A stretch of 31,978 nt of DNA from Phaeoceros laevis (GCA_049999765.1 JBNGIQ010008557.1:35264-67241); one strand, 5' to 3'. Positions 10,781-21,430 are shown, counted from the stretch's first letter. Translations and numbers: made by a program. The notes: generated by a model from the letters alone, not told the origin.

Positions 10781-11234
10781 GAGAGAGAGGCAAATGCCTG
10801 ATTGATGATCAGCTCGTATGAGTGTCACTGGAAGGTTCTTCCAAAAAAGGCTGTTCATAAAAGCTTGATTAGACAGCGCCATTCTGTTTTTGGGCATGTG
10901 CCCTGGTGGCAGTCGGAAAGATAGCCGTCACTGGGCTATCGAGCTGGTATCTCATAAATGATCATTTTGAACAGTGTGTGCTGTGTAGCTACTGGCCACA
11001 AGTTAGTGCCACGTAGCCCATAATCCCTCTTTCAACAAGTAGCTTAAAATACTTTAAGTGGTTTTGTAGGGATAGTAGAATCTGGTGACAGACAGTCCAT
11101 CAGAGAGCATCTGTCTGCTACTGTATTATACAGCAGCAAGCCCATCATTTGATAATCGTGCTCGATTGGCACTCATTGATTGGTGCAATATCCAAGTGGA
11201 TTATTGGATTGCTCAACATGACTATACTGATCCA

Positions 11235-11475
11235 TATATGGCTGCCAATAGGTCATGTCACGAGAGACAAAAGCATAACTAAGGACAAAAATTGTGCTCA
11301 GCAAAAATTCATATAGGTCTGTATGTATGTTGTGTATATGAAACACCATGTATCTCACATGTATATGTGAGAAGCTCATATGCTTTGGACCTTGAAGGCA
11401 TATCACAAAGCAGTATATGACAAAATTTGATACATGGTATCATTTGGACATACACGCACAACCTGGGAACACCAG
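11235..11475 (-). repeat. Inverted-repeat block S1 (partner of 27826-28075)
   Basis: Matches 27826-28075 in inverted orientation. Shared strings include CGCACAACCTGGGAACACC, a hairpin CTCACA-TGTGAG followed by AAGCTCA, ACACCATGTA, and the GTCATG...GACA...AAAAATT segment toward 11235. Together with R2 it forms the left arm of a 2.2-kb inverted duplication. No coding potential is seen. Confidence 0.7.
11354..11371. other. Small hairpin conserved in S1 and S2
   Basis: CTCACAT-GTAT-ATGTGAG, a 7-bp perfect stem. In the partner block (27914-27931) the loop differs but the CTCACA/TGTGAG stem is kept. Confidence 0.5.
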
Positions 11476-11476
11476 A

Positions 11477-11495
11477 TGTGTGTGTGTGTGTGTGT
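11477..11495. repeat. (TG)n microsatellite
   Basis: About nine TG units at the edge of block S1. The partner block has (CA)n at the same junction (27807-27827). Confidence 0.9.
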
Positions 11496-11639
11496 TTGTG
11501 TGTTACCATGCTCTCTCTATTTGATGTAAGAGCGATGTGTTTGTGCGTTTGTCTGTGACATGCTCTCACCTTTCGTGAGCGCGACCGCGGGGGCGCGAGA
11601 GGGAGCACAACCGCACGCGAGCACGGAGGCGCCAGAGGG

Positions 11640-11742
11640 AGCGCGACCGCGGGGTAAAATAATGGCATTTCTAAGAGATGAACCGCACACTTGCCCTTCC
11701 CACTCGAAGAACCCAACCACATGGGGTACTCCATTGCATGAT
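11640..11742 (+). repeat. About 95-bp dispersed repeat, copy 1 (upstream of Argonaute)
   Basis: Starts GGGGTAAAATAATGGCA and includes TGCCCTTCCCACTCGA, CAACCACATG and TACTCCATTGCATGA. The same blocks in the same order are at 24815-24902. It is preceded in both places by a GC-rich GCGCG stretch (11575-11650; 24797-24818). The match stops at CATGA in both copies, so this is a real repeat boundary. Confidence 0.75.
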
Positions 11743-11790
11743 TGAGATTGGTTTCAATTGTTTATATCTGTAACTTACAATGGGTGGAGG

Positions 11791-11806
11791 CCGTCGATGT
11801 CGACGG
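11791..11806. promoter_or_regulatory. 16-bp palindrome upstream of the Argonaute TATA box
   Basis: CCGTCGATGTCGACGG, 7-bp perfect arms around TG, 19 bases before the TATA-like sequence. A dyad of this kind could bind a dimeric factor, but it may equally be part of the neighbouring repeat. Confidence 0.3.
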
Positions 11807-11824
11807 GCTCTACACTAGTGTACG

Positions 11825-11834
11825 TATATATAAG
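11825..11834 (+). promoter_or_regulatory. Candidate TATA box of the Argonaute gene
   Basis: TATATATAAG lies 234 bases before the chosen ATG. It is the only good TATA-like match in the 300 bases upstream. A start site near 11855-11865 would give a leader of about 200 bases. Confidence 0.4.
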
Positions 11835-11869
11835 TAAGTGCATTTAGCGTAAGAAACGCTTCGAAGGAT

Positions 11870-11955
11870 CGAGCTGGCAGGTAGGGTAATCGAAGAGTGA
11901 TTTGAACCTAAAAGCTGCCTGCGCTTGCCATCAGAGCACCTCTTGCAACCCATGG
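11870..11955 (-). mobile_element. Possible tRNA-derived SINE fragment (Pol III A and B boxes, minus strand)
   Basis: On the minus strand TGCTCTGATGG (11938-11928) resembles a Pol III A box and GGTTCAAATCA (11908-11898) a B box. The starts are 30 bases apart, closer than in tRNA genes but as seen in some plant SINEs. No tRNA cloverleaf can be drawn, so it is not a tRNA gene. It overlaps the proposed Argonaute leader. The 3' end is not defined; it could extend to about 11765. Confidence 0.35.
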
Positions 11956-11975
11956 AGCGGCGATGGATGTCGTGA
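11952..11975 (+). CDS. Short upstream ORF 1 in the Argonaute leader
   Basis: ATG GAG CGG through TGA encodes MERRWMS. It lies upstream of the Argonaute ATG and, if the TATA at 11825 is used, inside the 5' leader. It might lower translation of the main ORF. Its existence in the transcript is inference. Confidence 0.3.
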   Translation: MERRWMS

Positions 11976-11976
11976 G

Positions 11977-12003
11977 ATGAACCTAGCAGTGAAGCGCTGG
12001 TAA
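11977..12003 (+). CDS. Short upstream ORF 2 in the Argonaute leader
   Basis: ATG AAC CTA through TAA encodes MNLAVKRW, starting two bases after upstream ORF 1 ends. The same caveat applies: it matters only if transcription starts upstream of 11950. Confidence 0.3.
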   Translation: MNLAVKRW

Positions 12004-12067
12004 TTCTTCTCCAAGCGGGGGTGCCTACCTGTTGTTAGTGGTCTCAGTTGTCGTCGTTTCTGCCACC

Positions 12068-15000
12068 ATGCCGCGGAAGCGAAGAACTCCTAGGGACGGT
12101 GAGGAGGCCGGCCAGGTTGGGCAGAACCTCTCACAGTTGGCAGGAGATCTGGAGAGGGTTGAGGTTGGGCGGTTTAGCTCTGGAAGAGCACAAGGTCGTG
12201 GGGTGCTTGTCGGGCCCTCACCTCCAGGAAGGGGTGGCCTTGGTTCTCATGTCCCACCTCCGTTTCCAGTAAATTCGTCTGCAGTTCCGGCTGGAGCGGC
12301 TGTCGATGCACGTAGTCACCCTTCAGCAGAAATCTCTCGACATGCAGCTGGCGGTTTGTATTCAGGGTTAGCAGTAGAGCAGCGTGGAATTTGCTCTGGG
12401 CCCCCTCAGAATGTCCACAAAGCATCCGGTGAACTCTGCCGGGACTATGCTTCTGAGATAATTGCCACGTCAGCGCCTTGTGTTCTTAGTCCTGGCACCT
12501 CTATCAGTGATCACGTGAGTGCTTTAAATCTGCAAGATGGTCAGGAAGAATCGGCCCCCTCATCACCCACCCACTTGCAAGCCCCACCTGTTTCTAGTAA
12601 ATCTCTTAGATTTCCCCTGCGTCCTGGTAAGGGCCGGACCGGCATCAAGTGTGTCGTTAAGGCTAATCACTTTTTCGCGGAGCTGCCTGACAAAGACTTG
12701 CACCAGTACGATGTGAGTTGCTGTGTTTGTTGTTAGGGGGATTGTTCATTCTGATGTGGAGGTCTCCATTTCGGGGGCACGACATGCTTAGTTCTGACAA
12801 TGTTCGCTGTATTAGGTTTCGATCACCCCTGAAGTTACGTCGCGTGGGGTGAACAGGGCTGTTATGGAGGTGCTAGTCAGCACACACAGGGAGTCAGCTT
12901 TGGGTCTCCGTTTACCAGTGTATGATGGGCGGAAAAGTCTGTACACAGCTGGGCCGCTGCCGTTTCAATCGAGGGAGTTCCACATCAATCTTCTGGATGA
13001 AGATGATGGAACGAACACACAAAGGTTTGTGAATGCCGTCGTCGTCACCCTGTGTGCATTCAAATCATGATCCTTATTCAGACGCCTTGCAGGAGAGAAA
13101 GGTCTTTCAAAGTTGTGCTGAAGCTAGCAGCCCGAGCAGACCTGCATCACCTGGGGCAGTTCCTTCAAGGCAGGCAGGCTGATGCCCCCCAGGAAGCTCT
13201 TCAGGTCCTTGACATAGTGTTGCGAGAACTTCCTACTCATCGGTACTTATCAAGCCTAGCCTCGGCTTCATTTTGTTGTGTAACCAAGTTAGCGGGCTCT
13301 GTAGTGCAGAGACTTGAATTTTTAAGCATCTCTATTTCATACTCAACCGTGATTGCACAATTGCAGATACTCCCCTGTGGGTCGGTCATTCTACTCCCCC
13401 CATTTGGGCCACAGGCAACCTTTGGGAGATGGACTAGAGAGCTGGCGTGGTTTTTATCAAAGTATCCGACCGACACAAATGGGCTTATCCCTGAACATTG
13501 GTGAGGCTCCTGTGCTACTCTGTGGTGCATGCTATGTTGATGCTGTGGTAATTGTCACACGTTTTCATGCTGATTTGACCTCTTTAATAAATGAAGTGCT
13601 CTGTGTGGCAGATATGTCATCTACTGCTTTCATTGAGCCACTGCCAATCATAGATTTTGTATCTCAAATTCTGAACAGGGAGCTTACCAGGCCATTGACA
13701 GATGCTGACCGCATAAAAGTATGTGGATTCCCCGGACAAAATGTATCTGAGTATGCTGCAACATATTCTATGAATACCTGGTGGAGGGTGCTGGATGTTG
13801 TTATTAGGACCACCTCCTGCTATGAAAAAGATCCTGATATTAGTGTTCAGAAATGAGTTTCTCAGAATGAATTATTCAATGGGTAGTCTGCAGAATCTCC
13901 GTGGTGTGTACTTGATAGACCCTCTACCTTCTCCTCTCCTGCATAGGTTCCCAAATATTCAAGGTGAGGTACCATGCTTTCCTCTATCACTGGAGATGGC
14001 TGTCCTCATTGCCCTACTGGAGATTAAGCTCAGATAGCGTTTTGTTTCTGGTCATTGCAATTTTGATTGTCCCCTGCATACACGTCCGTCCCTTGCCCAG
14101 GTTCTTTACTATGCACTAATCAACATTTTATATGCTCCTTACATTTGTTTTCCTTCCTGGTTTGAGCAGCTGTAGTCGTGTATGCCATGAGCCGGTATAT
14201 TTGGAAACTCAGCATGTCATGTTACGCTTAGTGGATGCAAAATTGCTGTGCAGGTGAAGAAGGCTTTGCGGGGAATCAAAGTGGAGGTCACACACCGCGG
14301 AACTATGCGGCGCAAGTACCGCATCTCTGGAATAACATCGCAGGCAACTTTTGACTTGAGGTATTACATACTGGTAGATGGAAATTGAGTTAGTGCACCT
14401 TAGGCTGGCCTGTGAGGGTCAATGCTCTTGAGGACCAGATTAAGCGTCTCTCCTACTTCATGGAGTACCCTAAATCAGCAGACTGGTGCCTTAAATGATT
14501 GCAGTTTTCCAGTAGATGAAAGAGGCACCATGAAGTCTGTTACGGAGTACTTCAAGGAAACCTATGGATATACCATACGGAGACCGTCTTTGCCATGCTT
14601 ACAAGTTGGTAACCAGCAACGAGTAAATTATCTGCCTATGGAGGTGTGTTGCCATATCATTGGTAGTGTCTAAGAATTATGTCAGCATTTCGTAGCACTT
14701 TGGTACCACCTCAAATTATTACTCCGTACACTTCGTGCATGTTTGTCTTAATATCTGCGTCGTATTACGCAGGTTTGCAAAATCGTGGAAGGCCAGCGCT
14801 TCTCTAAAAGATTAAATGAAAGGCAGATCACCGCCCTTTTGAAAGTCACATGCCAGCGACCAAAAGATAGAGAAATGGACATTGTCCAGGTTTGATTTAC
14901 TCTGCTGGTATAACTTGCTGCTGCACACATGAAAGCGCGTCCACTGAGATAGTTGCTGCAATTTTATGTGGCAGACAGTTCACCACAACGCCTATGACAA

Positions 15001-18000
15001 GGATCCTTATGCCCGTGAGTTTGGAATCAAGATCAGTGATAAGCTTGCTTCAGTTGAAGCACGGATACTACCACCCCCACGGGTTTGTTTGTCCTTATTT
15101 TTGGTTGTCCAGTTGGTCACTTCAGTGTTTTGTATCTGGTAGTTGCCATGGTTAGTCCTGGTTTTCCAACCCTAACTATCTTCTTGTTCTGGATTCTTTA
15201 CACTCTAGCTCAAGTACCATGACACAGGTAGGGAAAAGGATTGTCTTCCTCAAGTAGGTCAATGGAACATGATGAATAAGGTACTCTTATGAACTGCTTG
15301 GGAAAAACTGCTTCCCCCGTTCATGGCCACCTTTATTTTAAATTACTTGCCATAGCCCTTTATGTTTTGTTGGTTCCACTTGTAGAAAATGGTGAATGGA
15401 GGTGTTGTCAACTTCTGGGCTTGCATAAATTTCTCACGGAGTGTGCAAGAGAACGTTGCACGCGGGTTTTGCAATGAGCTTGCACAGATGTGTCAGGTGT
15501 CTGGCATGGTACGACCTGCGGTCAACATCTTTGGGACTTGTGCTTGTTATCGATTATTTGCATGGGCTGTCCGGTATGTGTATGTTTCCAATGCTTTCCC
15601 CTTTTTTTCAAGGCTGTTGTAAGCTGAGTGCTTGTTTGCGATGCTTAATTGTGCTTGCAGGCATTTCAGAGCGACCCTGTCCTGCCTGTTCACATGGCCC
15701 GCCCCGACCAAGTAGATCGAACCCTCAAATCATTGTATCGTGAAGCTCAGATTAAGCTGAAGGGCAAGGACTTGGAGCTTCTTGTTGTTATTCTTCCAGA
15801 TAACAATGGTGCCCTCTACGGTATGTCATGGTGGTGTTAATGTATCTCGAGAGCCAATTGTCGCTGTTGGAAAAAGGCAAAAGGAAGTGAAACGGAGCTA
15901 ATGGGACTCGCAAACTTACATGATTATTAGGTGATCTTAAACGAATCTGTGAAACGGACCTTGGTGTTATTTCCCAGTGCTGTCTGACAAAGCATGTCTT
16001 CAAGATGAACAAGCAGTATCTTGCCAATGTGGCACTGAAAATTAATGTCAAGGTCAGTGTGAATTTTCTGGTCCTAGTTTGCAACCACAACAGTCTTCTG
16101 TAAAGGAATGTCGCAGACACAGTTCTCAAATACTTCGTAGCTGTTTGTAACGTGACTCATGCAGATGGGGTTCTGTGCAGGTTGGTGGAAGAAACACAGT
16201 GTTGGTAGATGCAATCTCCAGGAGAATTCCCCTAGTCAGTGATATTCCAACAATTATTTTCGGGGCAGATGTTACCCATCCACATCCAGGAGAAGACTCC
16301 AGCCCATCAATTGCTGCTGTAAGTGCAGATAGGTCTGACCTGCTTCAGATATTAGATATAGGTGGTTTGTGATCATGGTGACTTGGCATTTGCTTTCTGT
16401 GGACTGGTCTAGTACTGCACATTTGCAGATATTGTAGGTTATTACTGCTTTATGCCTTGAAGGCATCATTCTCCAGTCATAGCACTGTTATCGTGCTTCT
16501 GATGTTCCGTGGTGAGATTTGCAGAGGTCTATCTAATGTAGTTGTTCTCGACTTATTGTATTGTCCAGGTTGTAGCTTCACAGGATTGGCCAGAAGTGAC
16601 AAAATATGCAGGTTTAGTGTGTGCACAAGCACACCGGCAAGAGCTTATCCAGGACTTGTTCAAAACCTGGGTTGACCCCAAGCGTGGCCCGTGCTCTGGT
16701 GGAATGATAAAGTGTGTCCAATGTCAATTGTCCTAATTGGACAACCAACCTTTTGCATCTGTGAACTGTGGGACCTAAATCTTTAGGCAGTTTGACTTGG
16801 TTTTTTGCGACATGATTTTTGTGTGCATGAATTTTGCAGGGAGCTATTGATTGCATTTCACAGAGCAACAGGTCAAAAGCCACTGAGAATAATCTTTTAC
16901 AGGTTAAACAGTTCTACTGCTTTTGTAGTCCCTTCCATTGCTGACTACAAAGTGAAGGATAACGATGTGCCACACTTCAGTACTGCTGGGTTTGAATGGC
17001 ACTTCTCTGACTTCGTGAAGGATTGAGTATGCAGGGATGGTGTGAGTGAGGGGCAGTTCTACCAGGTTCTCCTGTATGAGTTAGATGCTATCCGCAAGGT
17101 GAGATTACTGCTGCAGAGATTCTTTAAGTACCAACTCTGAGTAATTTATTGAGCTCTTTACAGATTTCTGTTCGGTGGCAAATGTTGGGTAGGCATGTGC
17201 TTCTTTAGAACAAGGATATCAGCCACCTGTTACCTTTGTTGTGGTGCAAAAGAGGCATCATACTCGACTCTTTGCCAGTAACCATAATGACCGAAACACT
17301 ACTGATAGAAGTGGAAACATTCTCCCAGGTCTGTAGCTGTTTCTCAAGTTTTCCATAGCACGTCTACTCAATGTAGTACTGCAACCCTGACTCTTTTCTG
17401 GAACTATATCGGCAGGGACAGTAGTTGATTCAAAGATCTGTCATCCTACAGAATTTGACTTTTACCTTTGCAGCCATGCTGGCATACAGGTCTGTAGTTA
17501 CGCTGAATACTGCTGTTACTACAAGGGTGAAGCGATGCTGCTCTTTTTTGGGATGTTCACATTTTCCAACTGCGCCTGTAGGGAACAAGCAGACCAGCTC
17601 ATTACCATGTGCTCTGGGATGAAAACAACTTCACAGCAGACAGTATACAGTCACTCACTAACAACCTGTGTTACACGTATGTTGTCTTGGCTATGTTCCT
17701 ATCTGCTTTGTAGTCATGGTGTATATGACTTGAAGCTCATGTTGCTTCGAAAATTGGCTGCAAAGTATATGGTTTTATTTAGTTATATTGAAGGGTCCTA
17801 ATGTGGTCATGTAAAGCAACTAATGAGTCTACGTGATGCAGATATGCTAGGTGTACTCGCTCAGTTTCAATCGGTAAGGGTTACGAATTTCTATCTAATG
17901 GCAGTTGTGTTGTACTCGGCCACCGGTTGGCAAGTTGGCACTCAGGCACGCTCCTGTTGTGGCATGGTGTGATTCTTGCAGTTCCCCCTGCATATTATGC

Positions 18001-18208
18001 GCACTTGGCGGCTTTCCGGGCAAGGTTCTACATGGAGCCTGAGATGTCGGACAGTGGTTCAGTCACTAGTGGAGTGGGTCCTCCCGTGAGCAGAAGTATG
18101 GCAACAGGAAGCTCTAGTTCTAGACCTACAAGAGTGGTTGCCAGTGGTCTTGTCCGTCCGCTGCCTGCATTGAAGGATAATGTAAAGAAGGTGATGTTCT
18201 ACTGCTAG
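12068..18208 (+). CDS. AGO1: Argonaute, AGO1/AGO10 clade, 22 exons, intact and predicted slicer-competent
   Basis: Exons: 12068-12712, 12816-13024, 13093-13242, 13367-13500, 13612-13718, 14254-14360, 14505-14643, 14773-14889, 14975-15082, 15209-15280, 15386-15508, 15661-15820, 15931-16052, 16181-16318, 16569-16711, 16840-16902, 17035-17098, 17193-17328, 17416-17489, 17582-17676, 17842-17873, 17982-18208. All introns are GT-AG. The joined length is 3165 nt, 1054 residues plus stop (AtAGO1 is about 1048). The start is in GCCACCATGCC and gives MPRKRRT, like AtAGO1. Domains: low-complexity N-terminus (1-177), ArgoN (about 178-330), linker, PAZ (about 375-495), MID (about 600-735), PIWI (about 735-1010). 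The catalytic tetrad is D761 ([12 protein letters not shown]), E802 (HRQELIQDL), D847 ([10 protein letters not shown]) and H987 ([10 protein letters not shown]). The end is VMFYC. AGO1 proteins bind miRNAs and siRNAs and cleave or repress target RNA. The N-terminus is poorer in Gln and RGG than in angiosperms. Separation from AGO10 needs a tree. Confidence 0.96.
13719..14253 (+). other. Longest Argonaute intron (intron 5, 535 bases)
   Basis: The splice donor is GTATGT and the acceptor TGTGCAG. It interrupts the PAZ-region coding sequence. If retained, translation would stay open for about 46 codons and then stop at TGA 13854-13856. No repeat or small-RNA-like hairpin was seen in it. Confidence 0.7.
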
Positions 18209-18770
18209 AATGTCGGTCATTGTCGGGAGGATAGGTTGACATTATCGTCCCTTATACTCACCGTTTGCTCTAAGTGGAACAGAAGAATACCTGTGCTAGG
18301 AATGTGCTAGTAGACCATGTTTGAGCCTGGTTGTTTTGGGTATTCCTTGGGGACCTCTTCGGACTGGCATTTCGCTCCCTGAGTGCGCGGCCGAACTGCC
18401 GCCAACTACGCGAACTGCCCCAAATCTGCTAAAACCGTCCACGGACTGCATCTGACTTTTGATTTTAGTTCGTCCTACCTGGCTCTGACGTGGCAATCCC
18501 CGGACGGAACCTCCTCCCCAACTGCCTCCTTCGCCAAATCTTAAAAGTGCCCAACTGCAAGTTTTCCGTTGATGTTTTGTACGTCCGTCCATTGTCGCGG
18601 TTACGTTTTTGGACGGCGGTCCTCAACCCGGTTTTCTCGCACTTTACTATTCCTTCAGTGTGGCCGGGGCCCAATTGTTCACATTGGTCCATGAACGCAG
18701 GATCTCGAGATTGAAATCGCGAGACTGAAATTGGTGTGCGTAGCTTAAGAGCAGTAGCCATCAGCCCATG
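18209..18770 (+). other. Argonaute 3' flank
   Basis: Contains the 3' UTR, end unknown. I found no canonical AATAAA. GC-richer from 18360 on, with recurring AACTGCC strings. No convincing ORF. Confidence 0.4.
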
Positions 18771-18810
18771 AGGGGGATCAATCGGTCTTGAGGGGAATCA
18801 ATCGGTCTTG
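18771..18810. repeat. Two tandem 20-bp repeats
   Basis: AGGGGGATCAATCGGTCTTG is followed directly by AGGGGAATCAATCGGTCTTG, with one difference in 20. Confidence 0.85.
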
Positions 18811-20065
18811 CCTGTCAGTTAGTCTTGGCTTAAGGAGGAAAGGAGAGTGAGCAATTTCATGACACTAGGCTGCTGTTGATCAAATTAAGGAGCAGCAGCA
18901 GCTGCGGGATAAAACGTGGTCTTCAATTGTGTTGCCCAAGGCTGTACAGATTTGCCTTGATCCTTGCAAGATGAGTTTGCTAGCCCAGCCTGGCGGCAGT
19001 TGCCTGGCAGCGCTGGTACCGGTGAACAGCAAGATTGGGCATGACCGGATTGCAAGGACGAGCGGGGCGAGTGGTGGCGATGCAAATTTACCACCACGGG
19101 GCTGCCGCTTTCACTGCCTGGAATCTGCTGCTGGCATCACTTGCCTCGCATCGGACCGCGCACCACAGGATGCAGCACTCTACTCCTTTCGGTCCGACTT
19201 GATGGTTTGTGAGCTACCATCTTTGCCCCATCTGCAATTGCGCCCCACCGACGGGATGCAACATCAACGCTTTTGGACGGCAACAGATGGTGGGCTGGCC
19301 CGCACCCTGGACCACTGCGGCATTTGAATGTGGCCCGGGGGCCATGGATGTGCACAAGCGGCACATTCGTGCCCTACAGTGGGGTGCCAGCAGCCTAGCT
19401 ACGCAAACCGGGCAGCAGCAGTGCAGTAGGGCGGCAAGAGCTGTTGTGGAGGCAGTATTTCTTGGACCCCACCTTGTGGTTGGACTGCAGGACAGACAAG
19501 AAAAGCGCCCGCGTTCCCAGACTTCAGGCACAAAGAGTCCAAGGAGCCCCTATGGCTGCTGAACAGCTTCCACAAGCCTGATTTGGTGGATGGGCAGCTG
19601 GCTGTCTTGGACAAGCGGAAATTGCAAATTTATGCTTGCAAGAGGCAGGAAAAAGTAAAATGATCTGGTAGAGAAACGCCATCTTGCTCAATGTAGCACC
19701 CAGATTGTGGCACCCACCGCGATCTCCTATTGTCCTGCTTCACCCTCGCCATAGCCTTCAGCTTCCACCACCCAGCACCCACGAGCTGAAATCAAACAAT
19801 CAGAGCTCAAGCCTTCAGCTCCAGCTTCGCGGGTTTGGCGAAAGTCACGAAACGAAACATCCGGAAATCTAAACGCGAACGGGTGGCCAGTCTTGGACTG
19901 CCATACCTTGGATTTCGTTGGCGGGCAGTTGGCGGCAAGCACAAACTGGAAAAGTTCGATTATTTTTTTGCGAACCTCGCGAGATCCAGCCCGAACTGAA
20001 CTGCTCCAGTTCATGGTGCAGTTCAGTTCGAAGAGGTCCTTGGATGCTGCTTACAGCCTGTCCAC
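18811..20065. other. GC-rich unassigned region
   Basis: Several overlapping short ORFs on both strands with no family resemblance. Their length is as expected by chance at this base composition. I found no match to other parts of the window apart from short AACTGC-type strings also present near 18370-18560. It may be an old gene fragment, but I cannot support a product. Confidence 0.35.
19992..20030. other. Perfect 12-bp inverted repeat (hairpin)
   Basis: CGAACTGAACTG (19992-20003), 15-base loop, CAGTTCAGTTCG (20019-20030). It could fold as a stable RNA or DNA hairpin about 100 bases upstream of the R3 TATA box. Confidence 0.7.
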
Positions 20066-20069
20066 CGCC

Positions 20070-21430
20070 AACGTGAATCATGCAGCTCTGGTTGCTAAGA
20101 ACACCAATCATACAGTCTAGAAGCTCTAGTAGGATATAAACCTGGCCTCCTCAACCTTTAGCACAGCATTTTCTGCCTTCTCTCCCGCCAAAGCACTCTC
20201 TGCAAGAGTCTCCTGCCCTCCAAGCCTGCGTTCAGTGTTTTCTGTCTACTGCTGCCAGTAGTCCCAGCCTCTGTTGCTACCCTCCACCCTGTGCTATCGT
20301 CATCTCTTGTTCCACTGCTGCCATCCTTTTAGTGCTACTGTCACCCCCTGGCCCTGTCCAGTTGTGCTCTCCATATTGCCTGCACAAGAACATTGTGCTT
20401 AGAAACTCTATTGAGTTGTTCTCAAAATCTGCTGAGTGATCGTGATACATGAAAGCCTCTTGAGTACAAGTCCGATAGTTGCTGCTGCCCGGAGAAATAC
20501 TTGCGCATCTGCTACTTAGGCACTTGCCACGTGACATAGTCTGTGAGAACTACTGGTGCCTGGACAAGGGAGGAAAGATTCAACAACAAGCAAAATGACA
20601 CAGGCTGCTACCCAGGTTTCTAAGTGCTTGCTGCAAGAACTGTGATTTTGCAAATGCTGTCAATGTTGCATAGATAGAACAGGTTTTAACAAGTTCAGTT
20701 GTATAGAAAATTGACACAAGTGCACAAGCCTGGCTGTGGGGGGGTTTGCCATGAGATATTCTAGAAACCCCTTCGAGGATCCTGCTTGGCACTGATGAGG
20801 AGCAGGGGAGGCATGTGTTCACCACCATGCTCTGCAGTCCGGCTTGAGAAGCTTGCTTTCGTGATGGTTGGTTAATCCTCTGCAGAGCAGTTTTTGCACA
20901 TTAGTAGTTTGCCTAGCTGCACATTTGCTGCTTGGCTCATAGAAGACTGTTATGAAAGAAAACTAACATGTCAAGGTCTGTCCAGCGTAATCCAATTTCA
21001 TGAACGAAATTTTTGAAGGGCTTTTGATGGCAAACGGACTGCACACCCGTGAGAAGGACGGGACTTGCCAAGACCTGGCACCAGCTGGAACGTGTAAAGC
21101 ATTTGCCAAGACATGGCAGCGACTGTACAAACCTGTACACGCTGCCAGCATTCGTCCATACCATGTGATTTTTTTGCTTAGTTGTAGTTCCACGAACGAC
21201 TGGCTGTTGGGTTTGATACTTGGGATGAAACGCCAAGTGTGGGGCACGTACTCCTGCAAGCGGGAGAGCAAGCATACGAGGCATTAGAAGTCCGAACATC
21301 CAAAAAGTGTCGCAATATTGTCGTGTCCTAGCCCATGACGAGGGCAAGTCCCTGAGAAGGGCAAATGGACATAGGCAGGGTCTAAAGACTGAAGTCCCTG
21401 GATATATGTATGATTTGCAAACACATGCTC
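20070..21430 (+). repeat. Dispersed repeat unit R3 (plus orientation)
   Basis: Inverted partner of R1. The order is CATACAGTCTAGAAGCTC, TATAAA (20135-20140), a pyrimidine-rich leader with CTCCCGCCAA, ATGACACAGGCTGC, AAGTGCACAAGCCTGGCTGTG, GCTTGGCACTGATGAGGAGC, and a tail with CCTGCAAGCGGGAGAGCAAG, GGCATTAGAAGTCCG and ATATATGTATGATTTGCAAA. It ends just before the open frame at 21492. Like R1 it keeps fragments of a shared frame on the strand opposite the TATA (KPPHSQACAL on minus). There is no intact ORF. Confidence 0.7.
20135..20140 (+). promoter_or_regulatory. TATA box of repeat unit R3
   Basis: TATAAA, 9 bases after the conserved TCTAGAAGCTC box (20116-20126), with the pyrimidine-rich leader directly downstream. 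The same arrangement is in R1. Confidence 0.45.

Noticed and set aside
11860-11955. tRNA gene on the minus strand (B-box-like GGTTCAAATC)
   Set aside because: The A-to-B box spacing is too short, and no acceptor stem or anticodon arm can be drawn. Kept only as a possible SINE.
12032-12067. Upstream start for Argonaute at 12032
   Set aside because: It is a TTG codon. The ATG at 12068 has good context and gives the MxRKRRT start known from AGO1.
13719-13856. Alternative coding extension of Argonaute exon 5 by 46 codons
   Set aside because: The splice donor GTATGT is good and the next exon joins in frame to the expected PAZ sequence. The extension matches nothing in Argonautes and ends in a stop.
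19209-19562. Overlapping ORFs of 75-132 codons on both strands in the GC-rich region
   Set aside because: High GC removes stop codons by chance. No frame has a recognisable motif, good start context or a second copy to compare.
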